A stretch of DNA of 64,000 nucleotides, taken from positions 12,124,501 to 12,188,500 of the forward strand of contig OX485805.1 of assembly GCA_950295325.1 (NCBI GenBank), written 5' to 3'. Positions 47,128 through 58,724 of this stretch are shown in pieces. Below the pieces are notes generated by a model. That model worked only from the letters and a program-made list of their open reading frames with translations. It ran no database searches and was not told the DNA's origin. The translations under genes and the position numbers were made by a program. This DNA is from Polytrichum commune. Lineage: Eukaryota; Streptophyta; Polytrichopsida; Polytrichales; Polytrichaceae. How positions within the stretch are numbered: the first letter of the stretch is position 1; every line of letters begins with the position of its first letter.

Positions 47128-49778
47128 GAGAGTCCTGCGCAATCTGCGTGTGCGCCAGCTTAGACAAGGTATGTAAGAGAAGAATACGTAGAGCGGAACA
47201 GTAGGACCGAACGAGAATCGGTGCTCTCTTTGTGCAGCAGGACGTTTGCAGTCATGCCTTTCATTAAGCGAAAGTCGAAAACGGCAAGCTCGTCAGGAAA
47301 TTTGGTTTGTTCGAATTGATACATAGATATCTGTAAAGCGACTTGATTAAATGAACATCACTGGAACTGTTGTTCGTCAAGTCTCTCCTTGAAACCTTCT
47401 TAGATCTTGAAGACTTGAACTCACACAATCTATACAAGTGTTGGAGTTTGTTAGATTAACTTATTTGACAAAACCCTTCCCTAGTATGCGAACATCAACA
47501 CAACAAGGATGCTGCGGCGTATTGTAACATTCAGTTTCGCAGCCTTTCTAGACTGTGCGCATTTAAACCAAAAGCATTCCTCTCAAGTTGTCTATCTGAT
47601 CGAACTTCTTACAATCAATGGTCTAGTAAGCGTTGGCTGGTAATCAGAACTAGAGACGTTTGTTTAAATAGTTGGAAGTTTTTTCGGTTCTCCTGACTTA
47701 AGTCTGTTCCTGGCAACTCCGAAGCGGAGCCTGATTAAGCCAGCTTCGTAACGTAAGGGAATTTACTGTTTCAAATTTTTTTCGTCTTTTGTGCGGAAGC
47801 GTAGAGTCGATATGCATTCTTTCTTGCGTAGTTGGTGGCACGGCCTTTGGTCAAATGGTCCACGAACATTTGACTCACGGTGCACGTGTTTCCTCTTCCT
47901 TCATTCGGTTTTTGACCTGCGTTCCTCTACTGCTTTATCTGGTGTTAAATATACATGTAACTCATCGGTCTCTGGAATGGCTATCTCCGCTTTCTTAGCA
48001 TTTCTTGGTTACGGTTTCCTTCGACGATGTTTTTAAGACACTTTCAAAGAAATTTCCTGAAACGTCGTGGTGACCATCGATTGGTGACATTGGATCCATT
48101 TTGCTCTTGTGAGTACTAGCCACTTGTTTCGCGGCCAAGAGATCTGATGGAGGATTATGTTTCAGAGGGAAGACATTTTAATGCGGGGTTGAATCTCGAC
48201 AGGTCTCCTTGAAGATGTCTGTGAAAAGTATCGAATCCTGCAGATAAGAGTTGATGAGGCTAGCTCATTGCCCTAGCACGATAGGAGTTATTGACTGCAA
48301 ATCTAAGTGTGTCATGATTTTTCATATACGGCCAGCATCATGAGCACTGTTCTGATCGACGTTTACCGCTCTGCAGTGCCTACGGTCGAGGATTTCAGCC
48401 AATACGATCGAGTTGGATAACGCAAGGGCGAGCACAAAGTTCCCGCACCGAATTCGAAGGCCGGAAGTCCTCTAGCCGGGAAATTGGAATCAAAGCTTAA
48501 ACAAGACGTTGAGGATTTTGAGCAGCACGTTCTGATGAGACTCCAAAAAGGCACAACAATTATTAGAAATGGAGAATCTGCGTTGACTCACGTACTCTCT
48601 CACCCTGCATCATCTGGAATGTAAACTATAGATAGATGCTAAGTAATTTTCTGTTTCACTGCTTGGGAAGTGAAATTTCGGAGACAAGTAATCTGCAAAC
48701 ATACGGCTGGTGCAGCCGCTCGTGGGCCGTCGCCATCTCGTAGACTTGTAACATGTGGTAGTCAGTCAGTGTGAGAGATGACCTCACCTATTTAGATACA
48801 ATCATTCTTCGTGGCCCTGGTGGTCACCCTTTGAGCAGACAATGCAGAGAAGCAAAATCAATGGTGTTTTCAATAAGCATCGTGCCACTCATCAAGTGGC
48901 AACGACCAACTGAGTTCCAATGCACTTTGATGATGAATTTGCAGCCTGGAAAGTATATGGATCGATGCATGCAACTATCATTTGTGTTTCCCGAGTGATT
49001 CAACACCTGCCTTATGGTTTAGAGGTCACATCTACATCCTCGTGCTCGCTATCTCTTACTTCAGTTCGTCGTATCCTGTTGACGCTCACAGCTAGTTCTT
49101 CCTTACACTGCCAATTGAGTGAGTCCTTCTGCATCATAATAAAAGACTCTGACTTCTCATCCTTGTGTCATTCAATGGACACAAGTTTCTCTCTAGGACA
49201 GGACACAACCTATGATTGCAATTCTAATGTCCCCCATTCATTACTCTTCCCGGTACATGTCCTTTGAATCATCCCAACCCCGGCTTGGGTTCGTAAATCA
49301 GAACACATGGCATGACGTGATCGATGGAGCCAACTCCATTACTCCTCTCGCTATCATTACGTCCGATGTTCCTTTCAGCTGGTGATTCAAAACTCTAGCC
49401 CTCATGAGTACTCACCCTAGGCACATAATATTTGCCTACCTACAATCAGCAGGTTGTTGGCAGGATTCGAACAGCTAGGTTCGATGTCGACAAGAGTTAC
49501 GTCATACAGCAAACGTAAACGTTTGGCTTCTCCTGAGAACTTTGCAAACCCTAAAACTTGGAAATTATCAACAGCTGTATGTATCGCAGCTGGAAATGTC
49601 TCATGGAGTCTGCTAGCTGAAACTGCAGTTATTACCATGTGCCCAAAAGATGTTATGGGTCGAAAGATCAAACATCATTCATGCATTTCTGATCATATGA
49701 CAAAGATACGCTTGGAATCTGACAGCATGCATTGCATGGAAACCTTACAAGCCCGTGGAGAAAATTGTGTGCAGGACT
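47128..49778. other. Low-copy DNA downstream of Dof, no gene recognised
   Basis: Base composition stays more balanced than in the repeat regions and I see no copies of this stretch elsewhere in the window. The first few hundred bases are presumably the Dof 3' UTR, but no clear polyadenylation signal can be fixed. Open frames here, for example 49454-49783 (+), start at non-ATG codons, overlap frames on the other strand and match no family I know. Confidence 0.4.
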
Positions 49779-49969
49779 TTTGATGATAAGTAGTGGTGTC
49801 CAGGTGCACAGGAGATTTGAAGAAAGAATAGTGCTGCAGCTACATTATAGAGCAGATGCACCGTATGATCAAGAGTAATCAGAGTCATGTAGGTGTGGTC
49901 TTGGAACAATGTCTGTGACAATTGGATGTTCATGATCCTACCTAGTGGACACCACTACTTATCATCAAA
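49779..49969. repeat. Perfect 24-bp inverted repeat, MITE-like
   Basis: Both arms, 49779-49802 and 49946-49969, are TTTGATGATAAGTAGTGGTG plus TCCA and its exact complement, with 143 bases between. Ends this perfect suggest a recent small element. It marks the downstream edge of the Dof-linked low-copy region. Confidence 0.75.
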
Positions 49970-51637
49970 GTGTGTACTATCCTACAGTGGCTTGTAGAAA
50001 TTTCATCAATGTGATCCACAAATATAGTTGAAAGCACGATTAGACAACGAATATTAGAATCGAGTTCTGTGATCTCCAACATAGATTTCCTAATGCAAAT
50101 TATAGCTACTTCGCATCAAGTTTTAAAGAGTGCAGAGTGTGTTTACTAAGTACAAGATAGCATTTGTAGGATCAGGGAGTAGAGAAAAAAGCCCTTTCTG
50201 GTAAGGTGATTCCCATGTAAATAAGTTGTTGACTTTCAATAACACTCACATGATGCTTGCTCAGTTTGTTAGAAGTGTGTTTCATTCTTTGTATCTCAAT
50301 GTGCTCTGTGCATGTTATTCATAATCCCACCTAGTTCCTGGTGTACAGTGCCTTGATAAAGAGTCCATTAATGTGATCCAAAACCTCACTAGCTCCAATC
50401 ATGGATAGGCAGTGCATTTTAAAATAGAGTTTTATGATGTCCAACATGTATTAATGTCAATACTCTTGTGCTGCACAGCTACTTTTGTGTCTAGCTGATT
50501 TTGAAGAGTGCAGAGAGTGATTACAAAGTATAACATAGCAGTATCTGTAGGATCAGGAAGCAGGAAATTTGCCATTGGCGGAAGGTGATTTCAATGTAAA
50601 TAAGTTGATTGAATTTCAATGTAACTCACACGATGCATCCCCCATTCTATATAGCAGAAACAGATTGCCATCTTCACATCTCAATGTGTTCTGTTGCATG
50701 TTGTTCATGATCCTACGCAGTTCATGGTGTACTGTGGCTCGTAGAAAATCAACGTGACCCACAACTATATAGTCCCAAAGCCTGAATACCTAAAGTATGC
50801 TGGTGTTATTCGGTTTGTGTTTCTTATTCTTCATCTTCTAATGATCAGATTTATGTCTTCAAGTTTGTGTTGCATCAGCAAATCTAAGATGAAGCATCAA
50901 CAACAAGTGGATTAAGATACGACCTTCCTTGATTTAGTCATGGTTATCGGAAATGTATGTTTGTTGATTCCTTAATTGAATACATAGGTCCTCTTAAATT
51001 GTGTCCCCTATTTAGTGTGGAGTAACTAACAATTTCTGAAGTAGTCCAATTTATTTTAAACATGTGTGTTTATGGTGTTTGTACTTTGATCCTCACTTAA
51101 CCTCATACCGATCAAATATAGTAACCAAATAGCACCCACATACCTCAAGCACTGCATTTTACGTTGAGTTTTGCGATGTCCACCACAAATTAGTTCAAAC
51201 ATCTACAGTTGTGCTGCACAACTACTTTTAGTATGCTTTGAGCTGTGAAGAATGAAGAGTGAAGAGTTTGATTACTTACCAAGTATACTATAGTGTCTAT
51301 AAGATCAGGGAGCTGAGATATGACGTTGGTGATTTCTATGTAAATAAGTTGATAGATTTCAAATGTTACATGTCAATATACTAGAAATGGGTTTCATTCT
51401 TTGCTTCTCAATGTGCTCTGTTGCATATATACCCTTCCTCGTTCCACACCAAATCACCATGTTATTCTACAAAATAGAGAAATTAGTGTTGTGTTCACAT
51501 TTCACAACTTTAAAGCGGTGTTGTTTTTGGTGGCATTGGTGGTGGTCTTGGGGGTTGTTTGCAGAGGTGGTTTGAGGGTTGTCCTTGGCAAGTGTTGGTT
51601 TGAAACCTCTCTTACGTGGACGATGTGGCACACTTGA

Positions 51638-51657
51638 GGGGGGGGGGGGGGGGGGGG
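51638..51657. repeat. G20 homopolymer, longest of about twenty G/C runs
   Basis: Twenty uninterrupted G. Other runs of nine or more lie at 1019-1036, 10867, 17756, 20528, 22155, 22943, 23142-23156, 27546-27560, 27840-27854, 29856-29872, 37434, 42514, 42716, 42866, 43439, 44792, 45628, 54220-54235 and 55028. Confidence 0.95.
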
Positions 51658-53119
51658 AATGATCAAATCAAATCGTAATAACATGATTGGCAATGTTCAC
51701 GATTAGCAATGTTGGCATCAATGCAGGAGAAACATGCTGGAGATTTTTGGAGACATTGTTCACTTTGAGAGTGTTGAGAATACAAGGTGCAAGGAGTGAT
51801 GGTAAAAGAGTGCTTACAAAAACTCACACAATGACATTACATTATTCAGTTGAGTCTATACGTTGGGTGGGACTGGAAATAAGCCATATTCAATTTGGAA
51901 TTATGATGTGTTTATTCTCATAGCATAGCATTGCACTGGTAGATTCAGACTACAAAACTAAGGTGAAGTAATGTATTGATACTAATAGAATGGAATGGCT
52001 AATAGCAGCTAAATAGTGTTATGGACGTATGTGGATGAAGATTATTTAAATAGGAAGCCACTTTATTGCACAAAAATATTCAATTGAAGCTGACCACCCT
52101 AATTTGATGGCACATTATTTAAGCACCCACAGTATACAGCTAAGAGTGTACTTCGTATGAAGCTCTACAGAGTGCAGAGTGTGATGACCAAAGTATAATA
52201 TGGTCTCTGGATCAGGAAGGAAAGTAAAGGTCGTTGGTGTAAGGTGATATTCATGTAACTAAGTCGATAAATTTCAGTGCTGCTTGTCATTATGCATCCT
52301 CAGTTTACTAGAATAGGCTTTGTTCTTCACTCTTCCGTGTGCTTTGTTGCTGAGATTCATGAAAGAATTTGAAAGGAATTAGTGAACAAACAAGTAAATA
52401 ATGAAGTCAATTACAGTCCTACCACTTTGATACGACGACCTTGATATGCTCACACAAGTTCTGTAAACCAAACTCTCTATCAAACTCTAACTCTATAATA
52501 CGATTGAGACATTGTGAATATGAAACTCCTAGACCCCCAAAATGTCATATTTTAGAGGTAATAAGTGCATATATGGTGGGTCTCATGCGTGTATAAGTAG
52601 AGTTAATACTAAATTTATGTAACTTTCATATATGAAATGTGGTCCAAAAAAAAGTAATGTAAAATGATGTTGAAACATGAGGACTGATTGGTTGATGTGG
52701 TCTTGGGACAAAGAATAGAACCACTTAGTTTTGACCTTAATGCAGGGCCCTTGGACTCCTTAGATGTTGATGAGAGACTGTTGTTCAATTTCTTGGTGGT
52801 TAAAGGTATTTTTTCCATTCTAGGTGGATTATTAGCTTCGAATTTCAATAAGACTTCAAATCTTGATGAGAAAACAATGCTAATAGTAGTAACTAAGTGA
52901 TAAAGAGGTTAGTAATTATCAAAGTCAATGCAATGACCGTTCCTAGGAGATTAATGAAAAACAATTGCCATGTGATAAATCGGAAAGGATAGATTGAAAT
53001 CTAACCATAGACAAGTGTAACTTTTGATAGCCTAGTTTCTGCTTCTTGGCCAGCGATATAATTACGTAGGTTAAGGGGCGGTCAATAGAGACTCAAGAAG
53101 CTCCCTGGTCTAAGATTCT

Positions 53120-53980
53120 TGCTCTCTCAAGAAGAGAGTGGGGTCTTTCTATCGTTGTTGAGTAGTGCTATTATCTGAAGTAAAATTTCTAGGTGTGAAG
53201 CCCTTCATTCACCGTCAATTTATTTTCTATGGTCTTCAGTTGAGTGCGACAATCTTATGAGTACATCTCTAGGCAACATTGGTAGTGATTTTTGAGGAGA
53301 GAATTGAGTAATGGAGTGGAATGTGTGATCAAGACCATTGCCTAAATAATTTTCAGGGATTACAAGAGTTATCAAAGATTGATGGTGTCTGTTGCATCAT
53401 TTTGCATGATGAGTCACAGTATAAAGTTACTCGATACTCAGAAACTTTGGGATGGATCAGAAAGCACTCTCGAGAAGAGAGTGGACTTTATTTCGATATT
53501 CATACACCATAGTCTAAATGAAATGCATTGGGTGCGAAACCCAGAGTTCCCATGAAACTAAGTCCTTTGGATTTTATGTGGTGATGACAATCAGCTGCCT
53601 GAAGCTATTTACTTAATTGTTTTCTCTCTCGGGAAGGGGGTTGATTGAGGTTGTCGTAGACTGAGGCATGACTATAGTCTGAATAGACTACCATACCTGA
53701 AACCTTCATCAATTCAGAGCAATCTCAAGTGGAGTTTGGGCATGTCTAATAGTCTTCGAGTATGCCTTAAACATCTATGAATGTGTGGTGAATGCAGTAA
53801 TTCTTGGGGAAAAGGGTTAAATAAGATTTGATTATGACCATTGTCAATGTGAGTACCAAGGTGTGAATCCTTTGGTCAAGGAATCAAAGTTCTTGAACTA
53901 CACTTGGGTCAGTAAATTGTCGTGTCATCATATACGTCCAATTATTTCCACTCTCAAAAGGAGAGTTATAAAATTGTCCT
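53120..53980. repeat. Diverged direct repeats with CTCTC/GAGAG cores
   Basis: CTCTCAAGAAGAGAG (53131) and ACTCTCGAGAAGAGAGT (53467) with related stretches at 53623 and 53949 are followed by GGTGYGAANCC-type blocks. The relation is weak and the element type unknown. Confidence 0.35.
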
Positions 53981-54215
53981 TCGCAATCCATTACTCAATA
54001 AAAAGGACTGAGAATTAATTACTTCATGAATCATTGAATTTAAGAGGAAAAAATTTCATTAACGAAAGCAATCATTACATCATCAAATGACAGTGAGAAT
54101 CAACCTTTGGTAGAATTGCACAACGAGATTAGTCCACTAAGGTGATGTTAAAGACTATGGTCTTGGCCACCATCTAATTTGCTTTGACATGTGGTTTTGA
54201 ATACTTACAGAAGGA

Positions 54216-55041
54216 CTCAGGGGGGGGGGGGGGGGCACTGGCGAAAAACGTAGGAACTACGTGCGATAAAATATAGGGTCTTGTATAAAAATTTGGCGTA
54301 AAATTTGTAAAATTATTAGATGTAGTATAGGGTGCTCTTGGATTGTGATACATGATTATATGTAATATAGCATTTGACAAAACATGATTAAATTACCTAA
54401 GTGGTACATATAAAATAGCATGGAGAAAAAGCGATAGTTTCAAAAATTAAATACTTTGCCACCAAAATATAAAACCGGCCCCACTTTAGACCTTTCAGAA
54501 ATTGCATAAATGAGAAAAAAAATGCCGGCTAATTGCCTACATACATTAGGAAATGGGGGCTATCAACCGATAAATTTTGCACTCTCTAGGCCCACTCTCG
54601 GGTAAAAATTGAAAAATCCGAGCTACCTCCAGAAAGCTCGGCAATTAGTTGTTTCCTATACAGAACTCCCTGGACTCTGCTCCCACCCTCTCTCGCCCCC
54701 GCCTCCGTCAACCCTAGTTGGCAGACCTCAACTTGGTGCAAGAGTGGCACTCTGCTTCTCTGAGGCCCTGGAACAATCGGAGGATTCGGCTTCCAAACAA
54801 TCGAAAACAATCAAGCAATCACCACCGGAAGCCTGGACATATAAGTAATATAGGGTACCATAAAATCAACCATCCAAGAATTTATAATTACCAATAGGGT
54901 GCAAATAATCACAACAATTTACCATTATTTCAAAAATTAGCATCCCTTATAATCCTTTCTCATAGGTAAATAGCCCCCATTTTAATAGGTCATTATCGCA
55001 GGTGTATGCAAAATATACAAGGGAGTGCCCCCCCCCCCGAG
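54216..55041. mobile_element. hAT-like element with G-run termini, copy A
   Basis: The left end is CTCA then 16 G then CACT; the right end is the inverse, AGTG then 11 C then GAG. The flanks CAGAAGGA (54208-54215) and CAGAATGA (55042-55049) match at 7 of 8 bases, as an aged hAT target duplication would. Interior terminal sequence (GCGATAAAATATAGGGTC on the left; ATTATCGCAGGT on the right) matches copy B at 62095-63281. No transposase frame is seen, so it is non-autonomous. Confidence 0.75.
54586..54845. other. GC-rich insert inside hAT copy A
   Basis: About 260 bases in mid-element are markedly richer in G+C than the rest of the element and have no counterpart in copy B. The plus frame from 54609 opens MKNPSYLQKARQLVVSYTEL and runs 79 residues, ending at the stop 54846-54848. 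I do not recognise it. A host fragment captured by the transposon is the simplest reading. Confidence 0.4.
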
Positions 55042-55049
55042 CAGAATGA

Positions 55050-56056
55050 AGTCCTTCGATCAATCCAAGGAAGGACGATGGTCATATTGCCTCATTAAAT
55101 TCAAAATAAATCAATAAACACCATAAGCCGCAAGGTTGTTACTATAGTTCTTCATGATCCATTAAATTATCAAATAATTAAGAAGAGATTATTATTCATA
55201 TTGGGGTGCCTTTGGCCCTTGTTACATGTGGTTACTGATTACCCAAAAAGACTATTGATGAGTTGTAACTCCCTACATTGAAAATCCATGGTATAGCAAG
55301 CCGTGACTACTCGACTATAGCTGGTTGTAAAGGAAAGACCGTGCAATTGCATGCATTGCACTGAGTGACCCTCATAATCCACTTTTTAATCGCATAATTT
55401 CTTAAAAGTCACTTAAAACAAGGTTTCACCTAAGTTTTTTGCTCATATCTCAGTCCTAAATCATTGTGACCTATTAATTAACCTAATAATGACACTTAGA
55501 GTTCAATCTTACACTTATTTAATCTTCCATGTGTGGTTTTGTTGAATGGAACCCAATCCAAAGAACCTATCTACAAACCTTCACCTCTTGTGAACTAGCA
55601 GATTCTCAACATCATGCTCAATTCCTAACTACATTTTCTTTTTATAGACAACCCATTAGAGTTTACTCCTACAAACGTAATGAAACTACAAGCCATATCA
55701 CATAAGCTTAATAAGATATATGTTGCTAATCTGAAGTAGCAACATCAATGGACTATTGATTCCTTCTTCAAGTCCACATAGATTTCATGAGATTTTTTTC
55801 ATATTTGTAAAGACATTTGAAAGAATATTTATTTTGTATTTGAAAAAAATATTGAAAGTGTGTTTTCATGAAGTACCTCATTATTATGACAAAGAGGTCC
55901 AATTTGTCATATTATTAAAAATGTGACACCTTGATAATTCGATGTTTTTCTCATTTCCCAAACTTGTCATATTAAAGAGGTAGGACCATAAGTCCATTGC
56001 TACAAAGTTAGCTTTACTGTAAACACCTCCTATTGTGTTGCACAACTACACAGTTT
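55050..56056. other. Unassigned AT-rich DNA
   Basis: No gene, repeat or element ends recognised. Confidence 0.45.
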
Positions 56057-56422
56057 ATGGTATTTAGTGTCATGTGCACTATTTGCAAAGGACCTAAACT
56101 AGATGTCTATAGGTCTAGTAGTGTCACGTCTACTAATTGTCAACATGACATCATTTGTTGGTTCAAAAAGATGCTTAATGTTATTAGCATCTTTTTGAAC
56201 CAACAAAATTATTTGCACTTGACATTTCGTGTACCACATTGGGGTGTTTGAGTTGTTATTTTTTACCCCATTTTTGTATTACATGAAGATATTATTGAGT
56301 ATGCAAGTTACAAGTGTCATGTGGTTACACTAATGATCGACTTTGTTGGCCATTAGTGTAACCGTGGATAGGTCTTACAATAAGGTAAGTTACACTAATT
56401 AGTCATGTGACACTAAATACCA
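56057..56422. mobile_element. ATGGTATTTAGTG-ended element, second copy
   Basis: The ends ATGGTATTTAGTGTCATG and CATGTGACACTAAATACCA are inverted, and the interior matches 9502-10023. It contains a strong hairpin (56154-56207) and a second inverted pair, GGTTACACTAATG with CATTAGTGTAACC (about 56322-56364). Confidence 0.85.
56154..56207. repeat. Perfect 22-bp-stem hairpin
   Basis: The arms 56154-56175 and 56186-56207 are exact complements (core GGTTCAAAAAGATGC), and the loop is 10 bases. It lies inside the element 56057-56422 and is absent from the 9502 copy. Confidence 0.85.
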
Positions 56423-57500
56423 CACACAAAGTACTTTTGCATGAAGTTGTAAAGAGTGCAAAGTTCTATTACTAAGTTTAATATTGTTTTGTGGGTTCAA
56501 GCACATAACATTACTTAAGTATAAATTGATGCACTGTGGGGCCAGAAGTTTGCTAGACATTATGCCCTTTTTATTATGGGTTTCCCTTACAAAATGAGCA
56601 GTATTCAATCTTGTGAAAGTTGTAAAACGGCAACTTGCCAAAACCTAGGCTTGCCTAGCTGATTTTGTAGTTTGTATTCTAAAATATTGGTGAACAATTG
56701 TCAATGGGGCAAGTGGCCTCTTGTTGAGAGCTCCACATGGACATTGGCATCTACCCCAGGGAGTGCACTGTTCAAGTACTGTATTTATACACGTGGGTGC
56801 ACAAAAGGGGTATTATTTAAAACAAGCATGTACAAAATGTACGTACAAGAGACATATTGCTATTAAGCAAGAAGTAGATATACACGAGGCTATAGAAAAA
56901 TATATGTAAAGTACGCATTTACGCGTTTACGCATTCAAGTCAGACCTGGACCAAGAATCATGTGTTTTTTCATCCACTAAGTAACGACTTTATAACTAAA
57001 AATCCATGATTTGATATTATACATATAATAGGGCCATATTTTTGCATTTCCAAACATTTGTCCACATGTTATATACAATTTATGTATTTGTTTTTGGACC
57101 CTTGTGTATGTTTGGAAATGTATTTTGAAGCAATGAAATTTGTAAGTATATTGCTTGATTTTAGCAAAAATAAAATGTATACAGGGGTATTTTAATAAGG
57201 GGCATGCACGCACGTGATGCTTGGTTTTAACGAATAGTGCACTCCCTGAGGCATCTACTAGCTAGGTTGGTACCAATGCCAACTCATAGTGTGCACATGA
57301 AATGGGCTAGGAATTAGTGGAGGTTCTCAACCTTACTTTTAGAAAGGGAAGTGGAAAGTGAGAGGCTGAATACTGTTATGGAGCTGCAAAAAAGCCATTG
57401 GTGTAAGTTGATTCCATGTAAACAAGTCAATGAATTCCAATGTTGCTAACATGATGCATTCTCAATATTACTAGATAGGGTTTCATTCTTCTCCTCACAA

Positions 57501-58428
57501 TGTGGTTTGTTTTGCTAACATTCACGAAAATAATTGTCTTCCAAAGAAAAACTAACGAGTTAGGTAAATCAATCACCATTAGATGATCCAAGAGGATACA
57601 AGCTCATTGATTGCTCATCTCATTGTGTTTGTTGAGAGTTTGCAGTGGCAAGAAATGAGCTCCATTTGTTGGAGAAAGTGGATGGCCGCATCCATTTTTG
57701 GCAGTCAAAGTGGATACAACAATGGGTACGAGCTATCTCACCATGTTTTCCAACATAATATCCACTTTTCATGCAAAATAAGTGTTTATGGATATAAATA
57801 CGACAACGAGTGGGCTTTCTCTAAGGGACATCGCAAGGACACACTAGTGGTACAAAAGGACAATCACTCCATCATATAGGCATGCCACATGTAAGTGCTT
57901 AGTTAAGGACAAACTACACTATGAAGATCATAAGACTATCATCAAAAGCCGGCAATATTTTTACTGCTTTTTCTGTATCTTCTTGTAGTCAGAGTCACTT
58001 TATTTCACATGTAAATACCTATCTCCGACATAGGTAGATGATATCTATCATAAACAGTTATAACCGTTTTACCACTCTAATGTTCGTCTTTCTAAGATTC
58101 CACTATATCTTTGTCATGGCTACATTCCAAATCTTTTTTGAGAATCAATCAAATCTTCATATTGATTGATTTAAATTCCAATGATCATACTAGTGGAATG
58201 TACCATATTCCTATATGTCCTTATACTTCTCTTAATTGCTTAATATTCTTCTTTCATAATTGTCTTTGACAAAATCCCATATACTTATACTACTGGAATG
58301 TAATTCTAGTTCTACATACTTCATAATATCCCTATATACTCCTATATACTCCTCATATAAGCCCTTTCATACTTACATAATAGTTTCTATCTCTAAATTC
58401 TAAGTTTTCCTACACTAAGCCGATGGGG
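57501..58428. other. Unassigned AT-rich DNA
   Basis: An ATG-initiated frame of 98 codons (57583-57879) has balanced composition but no family motif. The rest is AT-rich up to the methyltransferase-like relic. Confidence 0.35.
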
Positions 58429-58554
58429 ACCCATTGCCGTGGGTAAGGGACCCTATAACCGCACGACTTCCTTGTATCTCCGTGGAAAGGGGGTCTAAAA
58501 CCATGACTGAGCTCCTAAAGGTTGTGGCCGAGAGCTCCTGACTCTCTTCGGCGT
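58429..58554 (+). pseudogene. Possible upstream exon of the methyltransferase-like relic
   Basis: After CTACACTAAG, an open frame reads ADGDPLPWVRDPITARLPC and continues about 20 more residues to a stop. Composition is coding-like against AT-rich surroundings. Its position fits an earlier exon, but I cannot fix a donor or show homology. Confidence 0.25.
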
Positions 58555-58724
58555 TCTTCTTCGTTCTTCTTCATGAATTTTTCCTTGCTCTTGGATGCTT
58601 GGTGATTAAGTGCCGTTGGGCACTTCCTTCTCTTTCAAATTGTTGTCATTTTCTCTTGATAGTGTTGTGACTCAACATTCAACAATTGGATTCTTATATT
58701 TTTCTTTGGATTTTTTATTTCCAG

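Larger units (their letters stand above)
50100..57500. repeat. Diverged dispersed local repeat, about 350-380 bp
   Basis: A block with GAGTGCAGAG, AAGTAYAA, GGATCAGG, GGTGATT--ATGTAAATAAGTTG, TTTCATTCTT and AATGTGCTCTGT recurs near 50130, 50500, 51240, 52160 and 57340, with a fragment at 56440. Copies differ by substitutions and indels but keep the order. The first two lie head to tail about 360 bases apart. Confidence 0.7.

Noticed and set aside
49440-49490. tRNA-like B box (GTTCGAATCC) on the minus strand
   Set aside because: The flanking bases do not form a T stem, and no A box lies at the right distance.
49454-49783. 109-codon frame downstream of Dof
   Set aside because: It opens with TTG, overlaps a minus-strand frame of similar length, and has no recognisable motif.
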